A stretch of DNA of 11,552 bases from contig JAIRNQ010000360.1 of the NCBI GenBank assembly GCA_031257955.1, positions 1-11,552 on the forward strand, written 5' to 3'. A model generated the notes under the pieces. It did no database searches, had not been told where the DNA came from, and saw only the letters and a list, made by a program, of their open reading frames with translations. Below, in pieces: positions 1 to 6,851 of this stretch (the stretch's first letter is position 1; each line of letters starts with the position of its first letter). The translations under genes and the position numbers were made by a program. This DNA is from Deltaproteobacteria bacterium. Lineage in GTDB: Bacteria; Desulfobacterota; Desulfarculia; Adiutricales; Adiutricaceae.

Positions 1-979
1 AAGCCGGTTGGCCCATGAAGGCGCCCACCAAAAGGGTGAGCGAAGAGCCGGGCAGGTGGAAATTGGTAATCAGGGCCTGGACCGCCTTGAAGCGGTAGCC
101 GGGGCGGATGAAGAGGTCGCATGGGCCGCGCCTGGGAAGGACTTGGCCACTTTCGACCGCCCATTCCAGGGCCCTGGCCGTGGTTGTCCCGACGGCCAGG
201 ACAACGTCGCCGCGGCTTTGGGCTTGCCGGATGGCCTGGGCCGATTCCTCCCCCACCTCAACGAATTCTTCGTGAAGCCGGCCGCTTTGGAGTTGTTTGT
301 CGGTCAAGGGGGCGAAGGTGCCGGCGCCCACCCGGAGGTTTACCCGGACAATCTCGTGACTGGCTTGGATTTGGGCCAGAAGTTCCGGGGTAAAGTGTAG
401 TCCGGCCGTGGGGGCGGCGATGGCCCCGGGACTGGTGGCGTATACGGTTTGGTAACGCTCGGCGTCGTCGTCTCGGGCCGGCCGTTTGATATAGGGCGGG
501 AGGGGCACCCGGCCCATGTCTTCCAGGACGGCCAGGGGGCGCCGGGGAAAAAAGAACCTGACCAAGCGCCTGGGGGAATCGGCCTCGGCCGCCAGCACCA
601 GGGCCGGCAATTCCCGTCGGCCTTCGCCAAAGACCAGCTCAGTTCCGGGCGTAAGGCTTCGGCCTGGCTTTCCCAGGCAGGGACAATCGAAGGTGCCGGC
701 CTCCGGGCTTAAGGGCGGATCCAAAATCAGCAGCTCGACCCGGCCGGTGGAGGTTTTTTTGCGGCCCAGGAGCCTGGCCGGGGTGACCTTGGCCTCATTT
801 AGGACAATCAAGGCCTTGGCGGGCAAATACCGACCGATGTCCCGAAAGGTGGCCAGTTCTATGCGCCCGTTGGCTTTATTGACTACCATGAGTCGGGAGG
901 AGGACCGATTCGGCGCCGGTTCCTGGGCGATCAGTTCCGGCGGAAGGTCATATTCGTAGTCTCGTACGTCAAAGGACAT
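1..979 (-). CDS. queA: S-adenosylmethionine:tRNA ribosyltransferase-isomerase QueA (partial, 3' end outside window)
   Basis: QueA transfers and isomerises the ribosyl group of S-adenosylmethionine onto 7-aminomethyl-7-deazaguanine at tRNA position 34, giving epoxyqueuosine in the cytosol. I translated the minus strand from the ATG at 979. The frame stays open for 326 codons to the window edge, with no stop or frameshift. The N-terminus (DYEYDLPPELIAQEPAPNR) is typical of the family. The hallmark AIAAPTAGLHF lies at about residues 186-196 and ITNFHLPGSSL at about 304-314. Roughly 20-30 C-terminal residues of a ~345-350 residue family protein are missing beyond the left edge. The start has no convincing Shine-Dalgarno sequence, but an ATG 22 nt upstream is out of frame and the family N-terminus supports 979. 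It is on the same strand as the MATE gene but 257 bp away, so it is probably transcribed separately. The identity is very secure. Confidence 0.96.
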   Translation of the reverse strand, partial: MSFDVRDYEYDLPPELIAQEPAPNRSSSRLMVVNKANGRIELATFRDIGRYLPAKALIVLNEAKVTPARLLGRKKTSTGRVELLILDPPLSPEAGTFDCPCLGKPGRSLTPGTELVFGEGRRELPALVLAAEADSPRRLVRFFFPRRPLAVLEDMGRVPLPPYIKRPARDDDAERYQTVYATSPGAIAAPTAGLHFTPELLAQIQASHEIVRVNLRVGAGTFAPLTDKQLQSGRLHEEFVEVGEESAQAIRQAQSRGDVVLAVGTTTARALEWAVESGQVLPRRGPCDLFIRPGYRFKAVQALITNFHLPGSSLTLLVGAFMGQPA

Positions 980-1041
980 TAAGGGCCATAATAATCGCCA
1001 TGGCGGAAAACCGACCGGCGGTAATTTGTGGTTGCCTGGCA

Positions 1042-1105
1042 GGTCGGCCGGCCGGTCGGCCGGCTGGTTGGCTAGTTGGATAGTTGGATAGTTGGCTGGT
1101 TGGGG
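1042..1105. repeat. Degenerate period-4 GGYY tract upstream of queA
   Basis: About 16 consecutive four-base units of the form GG(T/C)(C/T), some beginning AG, run without interruption. They start as ggtc/ggcc units and change to ggtt/ggat/agtt units. Inside are a near-perfect 12-bp duplication (1042-1053 and 1054-1065) and an 8-bp duplication (1078-1085 and 1086-1093). The tract ends about 63 bp upstream of the queA start codon, in or close to where its promoter should be. It is non-coding by position. Its function is unknown. Confidence 0.8.
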
Positions 1106-1137
1106 TGCCTTAAACGCCCGAGACTCCCCGCCCTTTT

Positions 1138-1160
1138 TCCCGGGCCGAATCAGCCCGGGA
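1138..1160. other. Perfect 8-bp inverted repeat between MATE gene and queA
   Basis: The arms TCCCGGGC (1138-1145) and GCCCGGGA (1153-1160) pair perfectly around a 7-base loop. On the minus strand, the direction of both flanking genes, the hairpin is followed by A residues and not T residues. It is therefore not a canonical intrinsic terminator for the MATE transcript. It may act as an mRNA stabiliser, a Rho-related 3' structure or a protein site. This is a structural call only. Confidence 0.55.
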
Positions 1161-1215
1161 CGGAGGCCTGGGGCTGTCAGGCGCCAGAGTGCCCAAATGC
1201 CCGGCGTTGGGTCAG

Positions 1216-1233
1216 GGGGCCCTCTCGGACCCC
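1216..1233 (-). other. GNRA-capped hairpin just after the MATE stop codon
   Basis: On the minus strand GGGGTCC, GAGA and GGGCCCC form a 7-bp stem with one G-U wobble, closed by a GNRA-type tetraloop. It starts 3 nt after the MATE stop codon. The wobble is a C/A mismatch if read from the plus strand, so the fold belongs to the MATE transcript. No T tract follows, so it looks like a 3'-end stabilising or Rho-assisted structure more than an intrinsic terminator. Confidence 0.45.
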
Positions 1234-1236
1234 AGG

Positions 1237-2727
1237 TCAGTCGACCGGATTCGGCAAGGGGGAGGTCTCGATGGGCAGCTCGACGGGCGGCTCTATTACC
1301 CGCATGGATTTCCACTTGCCTTGCTTAAAGCGCCAGACGCCGGTGAGGGTGCTGCCGCTGATGTAGAAAACCATGCAATACCACATGGTATGGATAGTCG
1401 CGTGGCCCAAGGCGAAAAGAACCAGGATGGGGACGATGAGGCCAAAGATGCCCCACAGGCCCATGACGGCCATGGGGAACCAGACGTCGCCGGCCCCTTT
1501 GATGGCCCCGAAACAGCAGAGGTAAAGGCCGTCAAAAAAACTGTACAGGGCCACGTAAACCAGGATGACCGAGCCCAGATCGTAGATGAAGCCCAAGGTG
1601 GCCGGGTCCATGTCGTCGGCCAAAAACAGCGACAATAGCGGCTTGGGCGCGAAGATGAAAATGAAGGCCATGGTCATCACGTAGGCCGTGCTTATGACCA
1701 CTCCCGTTTTGGTGGCCCTGGCCCCGTCAAGCGGCTGGCCCCGGCCAATGGCTTGGCCGACCATGATGCTGATGGCCATGCCCACCCCGATCATGGGAAA
1801 GAAGGACAGGGCATCGATGGAAAAGGCTATGTTGTTGCTGGTCAGTTCCAAATCGCTAAGGTGGCCAACGGCGAAGGAAAAGAAACTAAAGGCGAAGATC
1901 TCCATGAATAATTGAAGGCCACCCGGACAGCCGAATTTTATCAGGCGCAGAAACAGGGGCCGCTCAAAGGCCCGCTCGCTCCTGACATGGAAGCGTTCTT
2001 CCATGGGTTTGGTAAAGATCAAGGCCGAGTAAATTGCCGTCGCCACTAACCAGGCGATGACCGTGGCCGCCGCCGCCCCGATCACTCCCCACTCGGGAAT
2101 GACGACAAGGCCGTCCACCTTGAGGCCAAAAATGAATAGGTAGTTCAAGGGAATGTTAACGCCCGCCGCTATGAGGCTAACCCACATGACCGTTTTGGAC
2201 CGACCCATGGCCGCCAAGAATGAGGACATGGTCACCATTAGCAGTTCGACGGCGCTAAAGACGATCAGCACGTTAAAATAGGAGATCTCATAGGCCATGA
2301 TTGCGGGGTTTTGGGTCCCAAAGCTAAAGATAAAGCCGCTGGCGAAGAACAACAGGGACAAGGCCAAGCCGGACAGGCAGGAGAAGTAAATGCCTTGCCA
2401 CAAGGTGGCGGCGGCCCGGGCCGGTTTTCCGGCGCCCACGTATTGGGCGACGAAGACGCCGGTGAAAGAACAGACGCCGATGAAAAGCGAGGATACCGTC
2501 ACCTTGGCCACCCCGGCCGGGAGCGAGGCGGCGATGGCGTTGGGGGAATAGTTGCTGAGAAAAATACGGTCCGTAAAGAGCATGAGCGAGGAGGCCGCGG
2601 TTGAGGCCAATAGAGGCAGGGCCAGGGACAGGACTTCTCTATAACCTTGGGGTGATTTCCATCTGGTGATTGGATTTAATTCTACTATGTTATTGAAAAT
2701 CCAACGAAAAAATGTCTTTAAAAACAT
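1237..2727 (-). CDS. MATE-family efflux transporter
   Basis: This is an inner-membrane antiporter of the multidrug and toxic compound extrusion family. Such proteins expel cationic drugs or metabolites in exchange for Na+ or H+; the substrate here cannot be read from sequence. The protein is 496 residues from ATG 2727 and has about 12 hydrophobic segments in two homologous halves. The family-type opening WKSPQGYREVLSLALP is followed by a first helix ending in TDRIFLS. Further landmarks are GVFVAQYVGAGKPARAA in the N-half and SIMVGQAIGRGQP in the C-half. The frame extends 27 codons further upstream to a TTG at 2808, but that stretch is AT-rich, lacks family similarity and has a poorly placed ribosome site, so I prefer 2727. 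The C-terminal tail of about 30 residues is proline-rich and cytosolic. The neighbours do not suggest a substrate. Family assignment is secure; the exact start is less so. Confidence 0.9.
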   Translation of the reverse strand: MFLKTFFRWIFNNIVELNPITRWKSPQGYREVLSLALPLLASTAASSLMLFTDRIFLSNYSPNAIAASLPAGVAKVTVSSLFIGVCSFTGVFVAQYVGAGKPARAAATLWQGIYFSCLSGLALSLLFFASGFIFSFGTQNPAIMAYEISYFNVLIVFSAVELLMVTMSSFLAAMGRSKTVMWVSLIAAGVNIPLNYLFIFGLKVDGLVVIPEWGVIGAAAATVIAWLVATAIYSALIFTKPMEERFHVRSERAFERPLFLRLIKFGCPGGLQLFMEIFAFSFFSFAVGHLSDLELTSNNIAFSIDALSFFPMIGVGMAISIMVGQAIGRGQPLDGARATKTGVVISTAYVMTMAFIFIFAPKPLLSLFLADDMDPATLGFIYDLGSVILVYVALYSFFDGLYLCCFGAIKGAGDVWFPMAVMGLWGIFGLIVPILVLFALGHATIHTMWYCMVFYISGSTLTGVWRFKQGKWKSMRVIEPPVELPIETSPLPNPVD

Positions 2728-2777
2728 ACGGTGACCATGAAAATATATGTAAAGGGGAAAAACGAAGCCATAACTAA

Positions 2778-2842
2778 AGCTAAATTCAGTAGCTTTAAAG
2801 CTCACCAAAAATATTTAGCTACCCTTTAGCTTTGCGTTAGCT
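2778..2842 (-). promoter_or_regulatory. Cluster of AGCT motifs, including three 11-bp-spaced AGCTAA copies, upstream of the MATE gene
   Basis: Six AGCT tetramers occur in 65 bp, at 2778, 2791, 2799, 2817, 2828 and 2839. Read on the minus strand, the outer three are AGCTAA repeated at an exact 11-bp period, about one helical turn. A further pair forms the 12-bp palindrome AGCTTTAAAGCT at 2791-2802. The array lies about 50-115 bp upstream of the preferred MATE start. That is a plausible position for a transcription-factor operator with copies on one DNA face. The binding protein is unknown and the call is an inference from spacing. Confidence 0.4.
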
Positions 2843-2935
2843 AAAAAGTAGCCAAATAAGCGGGCGATTATGTATCTAACGTTGGTGTTAAGTTTAGCGC
2901 ATGTGAATCTTTTTCTCCCCCAGGTATAGACAAAA

Positions 2936-2978
2936 GTAAAAAAATAAGGCGAAGGCCGCGAGAAGAAAGCCCTTCGCG
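2936..2978 (-). terminator. Rho-independent terminator of the kinase-pgm unit
   Basis: On the minus strand GCGAAGG (2977-2971) pairs with CCTTCGC (2955-2949), and an alternative inner pairing of CCGCGA with TCGCGG competes with it. The stem is followed by TTATTTTTTT, a good U tract. It lies about 50-90 nt after the pgm stop codon and in the right orientation to end that transcript. A smaller hairpin (3003-3020, 7 bp, TTTA loop) sits immediately after the pgm stop. Confidence 0.8.
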
Positions 2979-3025
2979 GGAAGCGGGGAAAAAGTTGGCC
3001 CAGGCCGGCTAAAGCCGACCAGGGG

Positions 3026-4642
3026 TCAGGCTTTAAAAATCAGTTTGGGGGCCTCTTCCAAGATGGCGGCCAGGCGGTCCGGTCCGCCCAGGCTCTCGGC
3101 GTAGAGTTTCATCTTGGGTTCGGTCCCGCTGGGGCGGACGGCGAACCAGCTGCCGTCGGACAGGGCAACTTTCAGGCCGCCCACCGAGGCTTGGTTGCCC
3201 GGGGCTTTGTCAAAAGCCGCGGCCACGGTCAGTCCGGCGATTTTGGCCCCGGTCAGGGACTCGGGCTTTAGGTTGCCCAGCGCGGCCTTGCGGCCGTCGT
3301 CGAGCTCGGAATCGACCCGGCGATAATCGGTCGAACCGTACTTTTCGGTGATGTCCCGATAAATCTCGTGGGGGAGCTTGCCGGTCTTGGCCGTCATCTC
3401 GGCGGCCAAGAGGGCCATGCAGAAACCGCACTTGTCCGTGGTCCAGACCCGGCCGTCGCGGCGCAAAAACGAGGCCCCGGCGCTCTCTTCACCGCCAAAG
3501 CCAAGGCCCCCGTCGGAAAGCCCGGACACGAACCATTTAAAGCCAACCGGGGTCTCGTAAAGCTCCCGGCCGGCGCCCTTTACCACCCTGTCGATGATGG
3601 CCGAGGAGACCAAGGTTTTGCCGATCTTGGCCGTTTTGGGCCAGTCCGGGCGATGGTTTAAGAGGTACTGGATGGCCGCGGCCAGGTAATGGTTGGGGTT
3701 CATGAGGCTGCCGCCGGAAATGACCCCATGGCGATCAAAGTCGGGATCGTTGCCCACGCCCAGATCGTATTTGCCGGCCGTTTGGATGAGATTGGCCATG
3801 GCGTAGGGCGAGGAGCAGTCCATGCGGATGGCCCCGTCGGAATCCAGCGGCATGAAAGTAAAGCCTGGATCCACCCTGGGGTTAACCACGGTCAGATTTA
3901 GGCCCCAGCGCTCGGCTATGGGGTTCCAGTAATGGACCCCGGAACCGCCCAAGGGATCGGCCCCGATCTTAAGGCCCGAGGCCTTGACCGCCTCGAGATC
4001 GACCACCTGGCCCAGGGCCTCGGCGAAGGGGGTGACGAAATCCTCAACCAGGGTCGTCTCGGCCTTGAGGGCCTTGGAATATGGGTGCCTGGGGATGGCG
4101 CCCGGGTCGTCCAAGAGTTCGTTGGCCCGGTTTTGGATCCAGCCGGTCACGTCCACGTCCGCCGGCCCCCCGTTGGGCGGGTTGTATTTGATGCCCCCGT
4201 CCTGGGGGGGATTGTGGCTCGGGGTAATGATCAACCCGTCCGACAGCCGATCCGGGTGGGCCCGGTTGCGTTCCAGAATCATGAAAGACACGACCGGGGT
4301 CGGGCTGTATTCGTTGTTTTTGTTGATGACGGTGGGGACGGCCAAGGCGGCCAAAACCGAAAGGGCCGTCCTGAAGGCCGGTTCAGAAAGGGCGTGGGTG
4401 TCGTAACCTAAAAATATGGGGCCTTTGTGGCCCTTTTGGCTTCGGTACTCAACGACCGCTTTGGTGATGGCGGCCACGTGGCCCTCGTTAAAGGCGCCCT
4501 TAAAGGCGCTGCCCCGATGGCCCGAGGTCCCGAAGGCCACCTTAACTCGCGGCTCAAGCGTATAGTAGTCGGTCAGAAGGTTGGCCAAGTTGATTAATTT
4601 TTCCGGAGGGGCTGGTTTACCGGCCAAAGGATCGATTGACAT
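3026..4642 (-). CDS. pgm: Phosphoglucomutase, alpha-D-glucose-specific
   Basis: This cytosolic enzyme interconverts glucose-6-phosphate and glucose-1-phosphate, linking glycolysis to glycogen and nucleotide-sugar synthesis. The 538-residue protein matches the length of the E. coli Pgm type (about 546). It shows all four signature loops of the alpha-phosphohexomutase superfamily. VAFGTSGHRG lies at 35-44. The phosphoserine loop TPSHNPP has Ser142. The metal loop DPDFDRHG has Asp299, Asp301 and Asp303. The sugar loop GEESAG is at 384-389, and the phosphate-binding RPSGTEPK is at 503-510. I chose ATG 4642 over the in-frame GTG two codons upstream (4648), because GAGGTG sits 3 nt before 4642 and overlaps that GTG, so it serves as the ribosome site. 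The kinase gene lies 169 bp upstream on the same strand, and both probably share a transcript ending at the terminator near 2950. No defect is visible. Confidence 0.97.
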   Translation of the reverse strand: MSIDPLAGKPAPPEKLINLANLLTDYYTLEPRVKVAFGTSGHRGSAFKGAFNEGHVAAITKAVVEYRSQKGHKGPIFLGYDTHALSEPAFRTALSVLAALAVPTVINKNNEYSPTPVVSFMILERNRAHPDRLSDGLIITPSHNPPQDGGIKYNPPNGGPADVDVTGWIQNRANELLDDPGAIPRHPYSKALKAETTLVEDFVTPFAEALGQVVDLEAVKASGLKIGADPLGGSGVHYWNPIAERWGLNLTVVNPRVDPGFTFMPLDSDGAIRMDCSSPYAMANLIQTAGKYDLGVGNDPDFDRHGVISGGSLMNPNHYLAAAIQYLLNHRPDWPKTAKIGKTLVSSAIIDRVVKGAGRELYETPVGFKWFVSGLSDGGLGFGGEESAGASFLRRDGRVWTTDKCGFCMALLAAEMTAKTGKLPHEIYRDITEKYGSTDYRRVDSELDDGRKAALGNLKPESLTGAKIAGLTVAAAFDKAPGNQASVGGLKVALSDGSWFAVRPSGTEPKMKLYAESLGGPDRLAAILEEAPKLIFKA

Positions 4643-4716
4643 GTTCACCTCGGAAACTGAAAAAATTGGTTACGTTTTAAATTAAAGGCAATCTCCGAAA
4701 TTTGGCGAGCCGGAAC

Positions 4717-4740
4717 CCTCGGCCCGGGCCAGGGCCGAGG
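4717..4740. other. Strong 9-bp inverted repeat between the kinase gene and pgm
   Basis: CCTCGGCCC (4717-4725) and GGGCCGAGG (4732-4740) pair perfectly around a 6-base loop. On the minus strand no T run follows, so it should not stop transcription efficiently by itself. It is the main feature of the 169-bp gap between the kinase and pgm, and it may set their relative expression through mRNA stability or partial termination. The rest of the gap is unremarkable apart from a short AT-rich patch just before pgm that could hold a weak promoter. Confidence 0.6.
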
Positions 4741-4811
4741 CGGCGGCCCGTCGGCAAAGAAACGTCCGCCAAAGTGCCGGCCCGGCGGGCTTGGGCGGGG
4801 CCACCCCTCTT

Positions 4812-5801
4812 TCAATAGCCTCCGGCCGTAAGCAACACCGCCGCCCCGACCAACGGGGCGTTCGTGCCCAACGTGCCTTTAACCACCTGAATTTCATGGA
4901 TTTTGGCGGTAACCAGCCGGGTCTCCAAATATTCCAACAGGGGATCTTTTATGAACTGAAAGGCCCCGGCGCCCCCGCCGCCCAGAACGGCCCTTTCCAG
5001 GCTCAAGAGGTTAAACACCCCGCTCAGGATCTGGCCCAGGGCCACGCCGACCTCCCGGAAAACGTGGATGGACATGGCATCGCCCTTCTCGGCCAGTTCG
5101 GCCAAGACCTGGGCGTTTAACCCCTCGGCCGAGTCGGCGTATAGGGTCTCTCGACCGGAATCCAGCCATTCCCTGGCCATCCTGGCCATGGCCGTGGCCG
5201 AAGCCACCGTCTCCAGACAACCGATCCGCCCGCAGCCGCATTTGACCCTGTGGGCTGGGCCCAAGGGAATATGGCCGATTTCGGCGGCGCTGGTAAAGGA
5301 GCCGCTCCAAAGCTGGCCGTTTAAAATGAGCCCGGCCCCGACCCCGGTACCCAAGGTCACGGTAATCTGGTTGTCGCTGCCCCGGCCCGCCCCGGCCAAC
5401 CACTCGCCAAGGGCGTAGAGGTTGGAGTCGTTTTCCAGCATGGCCGGAAGCCCCAGGGCCTGGGACATGATTTGGGTTATGGGCACGTCCACCCAGCCGG
5501 CCAGATTTGGGGCGTTAACCACGACCCCTTCCTTGGGCTTGATCCAACCCGGGGCGCCTATGGCCACCGCCGTCGGCCTATGGGCCTCGTCGGCGGCCGC
5601 CCAAAGTTTCTTGAACCTACCCACGATGGTGCCGATTAGTTCGTCCGGCCCGTCGCCCCCTTTGGCCCTGGGGAAAATATCGGTGGCCAGGACGGCCCCG
5701 CCGCGGCTTACCAAACCGCAGGTCACATTTGTCCCGCCGATGTCCACGGACAAAAAAGAATCTTGGTCGCTTTGTTTTTTTGATGGGCGAGTAGGTGGCA
5801 T
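4812..5801 (-). CDS. ROK-family sugar kinase, probable glucokinase
   Basis: This is a predicted cytosolic ATP-dependent hexokinase of the ROK (repressor, ORF, kinase) family, 329 residues. The phosphate-binding DIGGTN is at 20-25. ENDSN at 123-127 carries the catalytic Asp125. TLGTGVGAG at 149-157 is the second nucleotide-binding loop. Glu174/His177 (EIGH) and CGCGRIGC at 188-195 form the structural zinc site characteristic of ROK kinases. No N-terminal helix-turn-helix is present, so it is a kinase and not a ROK repressor. I chose ATG 5801 because AGGA lies 5 nt upstream. The frame continues 19 codons further upstream, but that stretch contains operator-like DNA and is not family-like. The neighbouring pgm supports glucose as substrate (glucose to G6P to G1P). 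N-acetylglucosamine, N-acetylmannosamine or fructose cannot be excluded from sequence alone. Confidence 0.92.
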   Translation of the reverse strand: MPPTRPSKKQSDQDSFLSVDIGGTNVTCGLVSRGGAVLATDIFPRAKGGDGPDELIGTIVGRFKKLWAAADEAHRPTAVAIGAPGWIKPKEGVVVNAPNLAGWVDVPITQIMSQALGLPAMLENDSNLYALGEWLAGAGRGSDNQITVTLGTGVGAGLILNGQLWSGSFTSAAEIGHIPLGPAHRVKCGCGRIGCLETVASATAMARMAREWLDSGRETLYADSAEGLNAQVLAELAEKGDAMSIHVFREVGVALGQILSGVFNLLSLERAVLGGGGAGAFQFIKDPLLEYLETRLVTAKIHEIQVVKGTLGTNAPLVGAAVLLTAGGY

Positions 5802-5838
5802 TTTTTTCCTATGGTGATATTTGTTATGTAGACATATC

Positions 5839-5852
5839 TTACCGTATGGTAA
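5839..5852. promoter_or_regulatory. Operator-like palindrome upstream of the kinase gene
   Basis: TTACC-GTAT-GGTAA is a perfect interrupted palindrome centred about 45 bp upstream of the kinase start codon. On the minus strand a TTGATA hexamer (5858-5853), usable as a -35 box, abuts it. No good -10 box is seen 16-18 bp further, so the promoter itself is uncertain. A dimeric repressor or activator controlling the kinase-pgm unit is a reasonable inference; its identity is unknown. Confidence 0.4.
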
Positions 5853-6093
5853 TATCAAGACCTAATACAGGCGCTTAGAATAAGACAGCAAAAGTAAAAA
5901 TTAGTATCGCATGTCGCTGTAAAAATTAACACCTTAAATTTAAATTACCTAATTCAAAATCAAAAGTGATGTACATAGTTTCGTTATTTAAGTTTAAATG
6001 ACAATAATCAGATTAGCTTATTTTATTTCTGTTTGTATCATAGCAAAAATAGTCTAAATCATCAAGAAGAAAATTCATAACCCGCCAAGCCGC

Positions 6094-6225
6094 GCGACTT
6101 TACCCCCGGACGCCCTTCCCGGCCCTCCAAGCGACTTGCCCACCCCCGGACGCCCTTCCCGGCCCTCCAGGCGACTTGCCCACCACCGACGACCCGCCCG
6201 GCCCTCCAAGCCACTTGCCCACCAC
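6094..6225. repeat. ~40-bp minisatellite, about 3.5 copies, with G-quadruplex motifs
   Basis: Units begin with gcgactt at 6094, 6131 and 6171, and a variant gccactt at 6210, giving spacings of 37, 40 and 39 bp. The first two units share an identical core of more than 20 bp; the third is diverged and the fourth truncated. Read on the minus strand, units 1 (6125-6103) and 2 (6165-6143) each contain four G runs of at least three, with loops of 2, 2 and 5 bases, which satisfies the usual G-quadruplex pattern. Because unit lengths differ by amounts not divisible by three, a conserved reading frame is not kept. This argues against coding. Confidence 0.85.
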
Positions 6226-6596
6226 GAAAACTTGTTTCCTCCTGGCGTCTTTCAGGCCGGCCACTTAAGTGTTTATGACGGATCATAATGTCCAACAATA
6301 GACGGTTTGACTTGTTTTGTTTTTGACGGAAATCTCGTCCACTATACGAGCTAACTTAACTTTTAATAACTAATGGTAGGGGGAAAAGATTACTGTTTAA
6401 ATTAATCGGCCCATAAATTGGATGTCAATGAGAATGTTGCCTCAGACAGGGTTTTAGGCATAGTGGGGACAACTTGATTCGTCAATTTCTAGACAATTCC
6501 AGCCGTCATGAACACTTAGGCGCCGGATTGGGGATTCTCGTTCTGCGGCCATTGGTCCACTCTAAGGCGACCGGTGGCAAGATTTGGCGTGGCACT

Positions 6597-6632
6597 TGGG
6601 GAAACGTCTGGGGAAACGCTTGGGGAAACGTT
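6597..6632 (+). repeat. 12-bp tandem triplicate
   Basis: Three consecutive units of tggggaaacg plus two variable bases (tc, ct, tt) lie at 6597-6608, 6609-6620 and 6621-6632, followed by a partial tggg. In the open plus frame they read as W-G-N-V/A repeats. That frame is only 71 codons, starts with TTG and has no family I recognise, so coding is doubtful. Confidence 0.8.
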
Positions 6633-6823
6633 TGGGCCAGAATTGCTCGGGGCGTAAACTCTGAAGAGTGTCCAGAGACCAGCATTTAAAGCGAAATCGA
6701 TTTAGGAGTTTAGCTAAGGTCTGGAAAAATGTAGAAATTAGTACTATTGGTTAAATGTAAGTTAATTTTTTGAGCGAAAATCGTCAGGGAGATTTGGTTT
6801 GCCCGCAATAAATTCATGTAAGC

Positions 6824-6851
6824 TTGAAATTAAAGCGAGCATTATTATAAC
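6824..6851 (+). promoter_or_regulatory. Candidate sigma70-type promoter in the long spacer
   Basis: TTGAAA (6824-6829) and TATAAC (6846-6851) each match the sigma70 consensus at five of six positions and are separated by 16 bp. A start near 6858 would transcribe rightward through two small hairpins (atcct...aggat near 6930-6945, and atgctt...aagcat near 6961-6984) without an open reading frame. It could feed the autotransporter or a small RNA. In DNA this AT-rich a chance match is quite possible. Confidence 0.3.

Noticed and set aside
2728..2808. N-terminal extension of the MATE protein from a TTG at 2808
   Set aside because: The extra 27 codons are AT-rich, carry the AGCT palindrome array and lack family similarity, so a start at ATG 2727 is more likely.
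3932..4411. 159-codon plus-strand frame opposite pgm
   Set aside because: It lies entirely within the conserved pgm gene on the other strand and has no family-like sequence.
4682..4897. 71-codon minus-strand frame overlapping the kinase 3' end
   Set aside because: It is out of frame with the kinase, Arg/Ala-rich, has no recognisable start signal, and crosses the inverted repeat at 4717-4740.
5802..5858. N-terminal extension of the ROK kinase by 19 codons
   Set aside because: An AGGA ribosome site precedes ATG 5801, and the extension contains the operator-like palindrome.
5880..6060. Replication origin or phage attachment site in the AT-rich stretch
   Set aside because: No cluster of DnaA boxes, no tRNA and no integrase gene were seen; high AT content alone is not enough.
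6094..6225. CRISPR array
   Set aside because: The ~40-bp units are directly adjacent with no unique spacers, are imperfect, and no cas gene is nearby.
6062..6298. 78-codon minus-strand frame over the minisatellite, with repeated GGQVAWRAG peptides
   Set aside because: The repeat units are 37, 39 and 40 bp, so the reading frame of the peptide changes between copies. A selected repeat protein would keep multiples of three.
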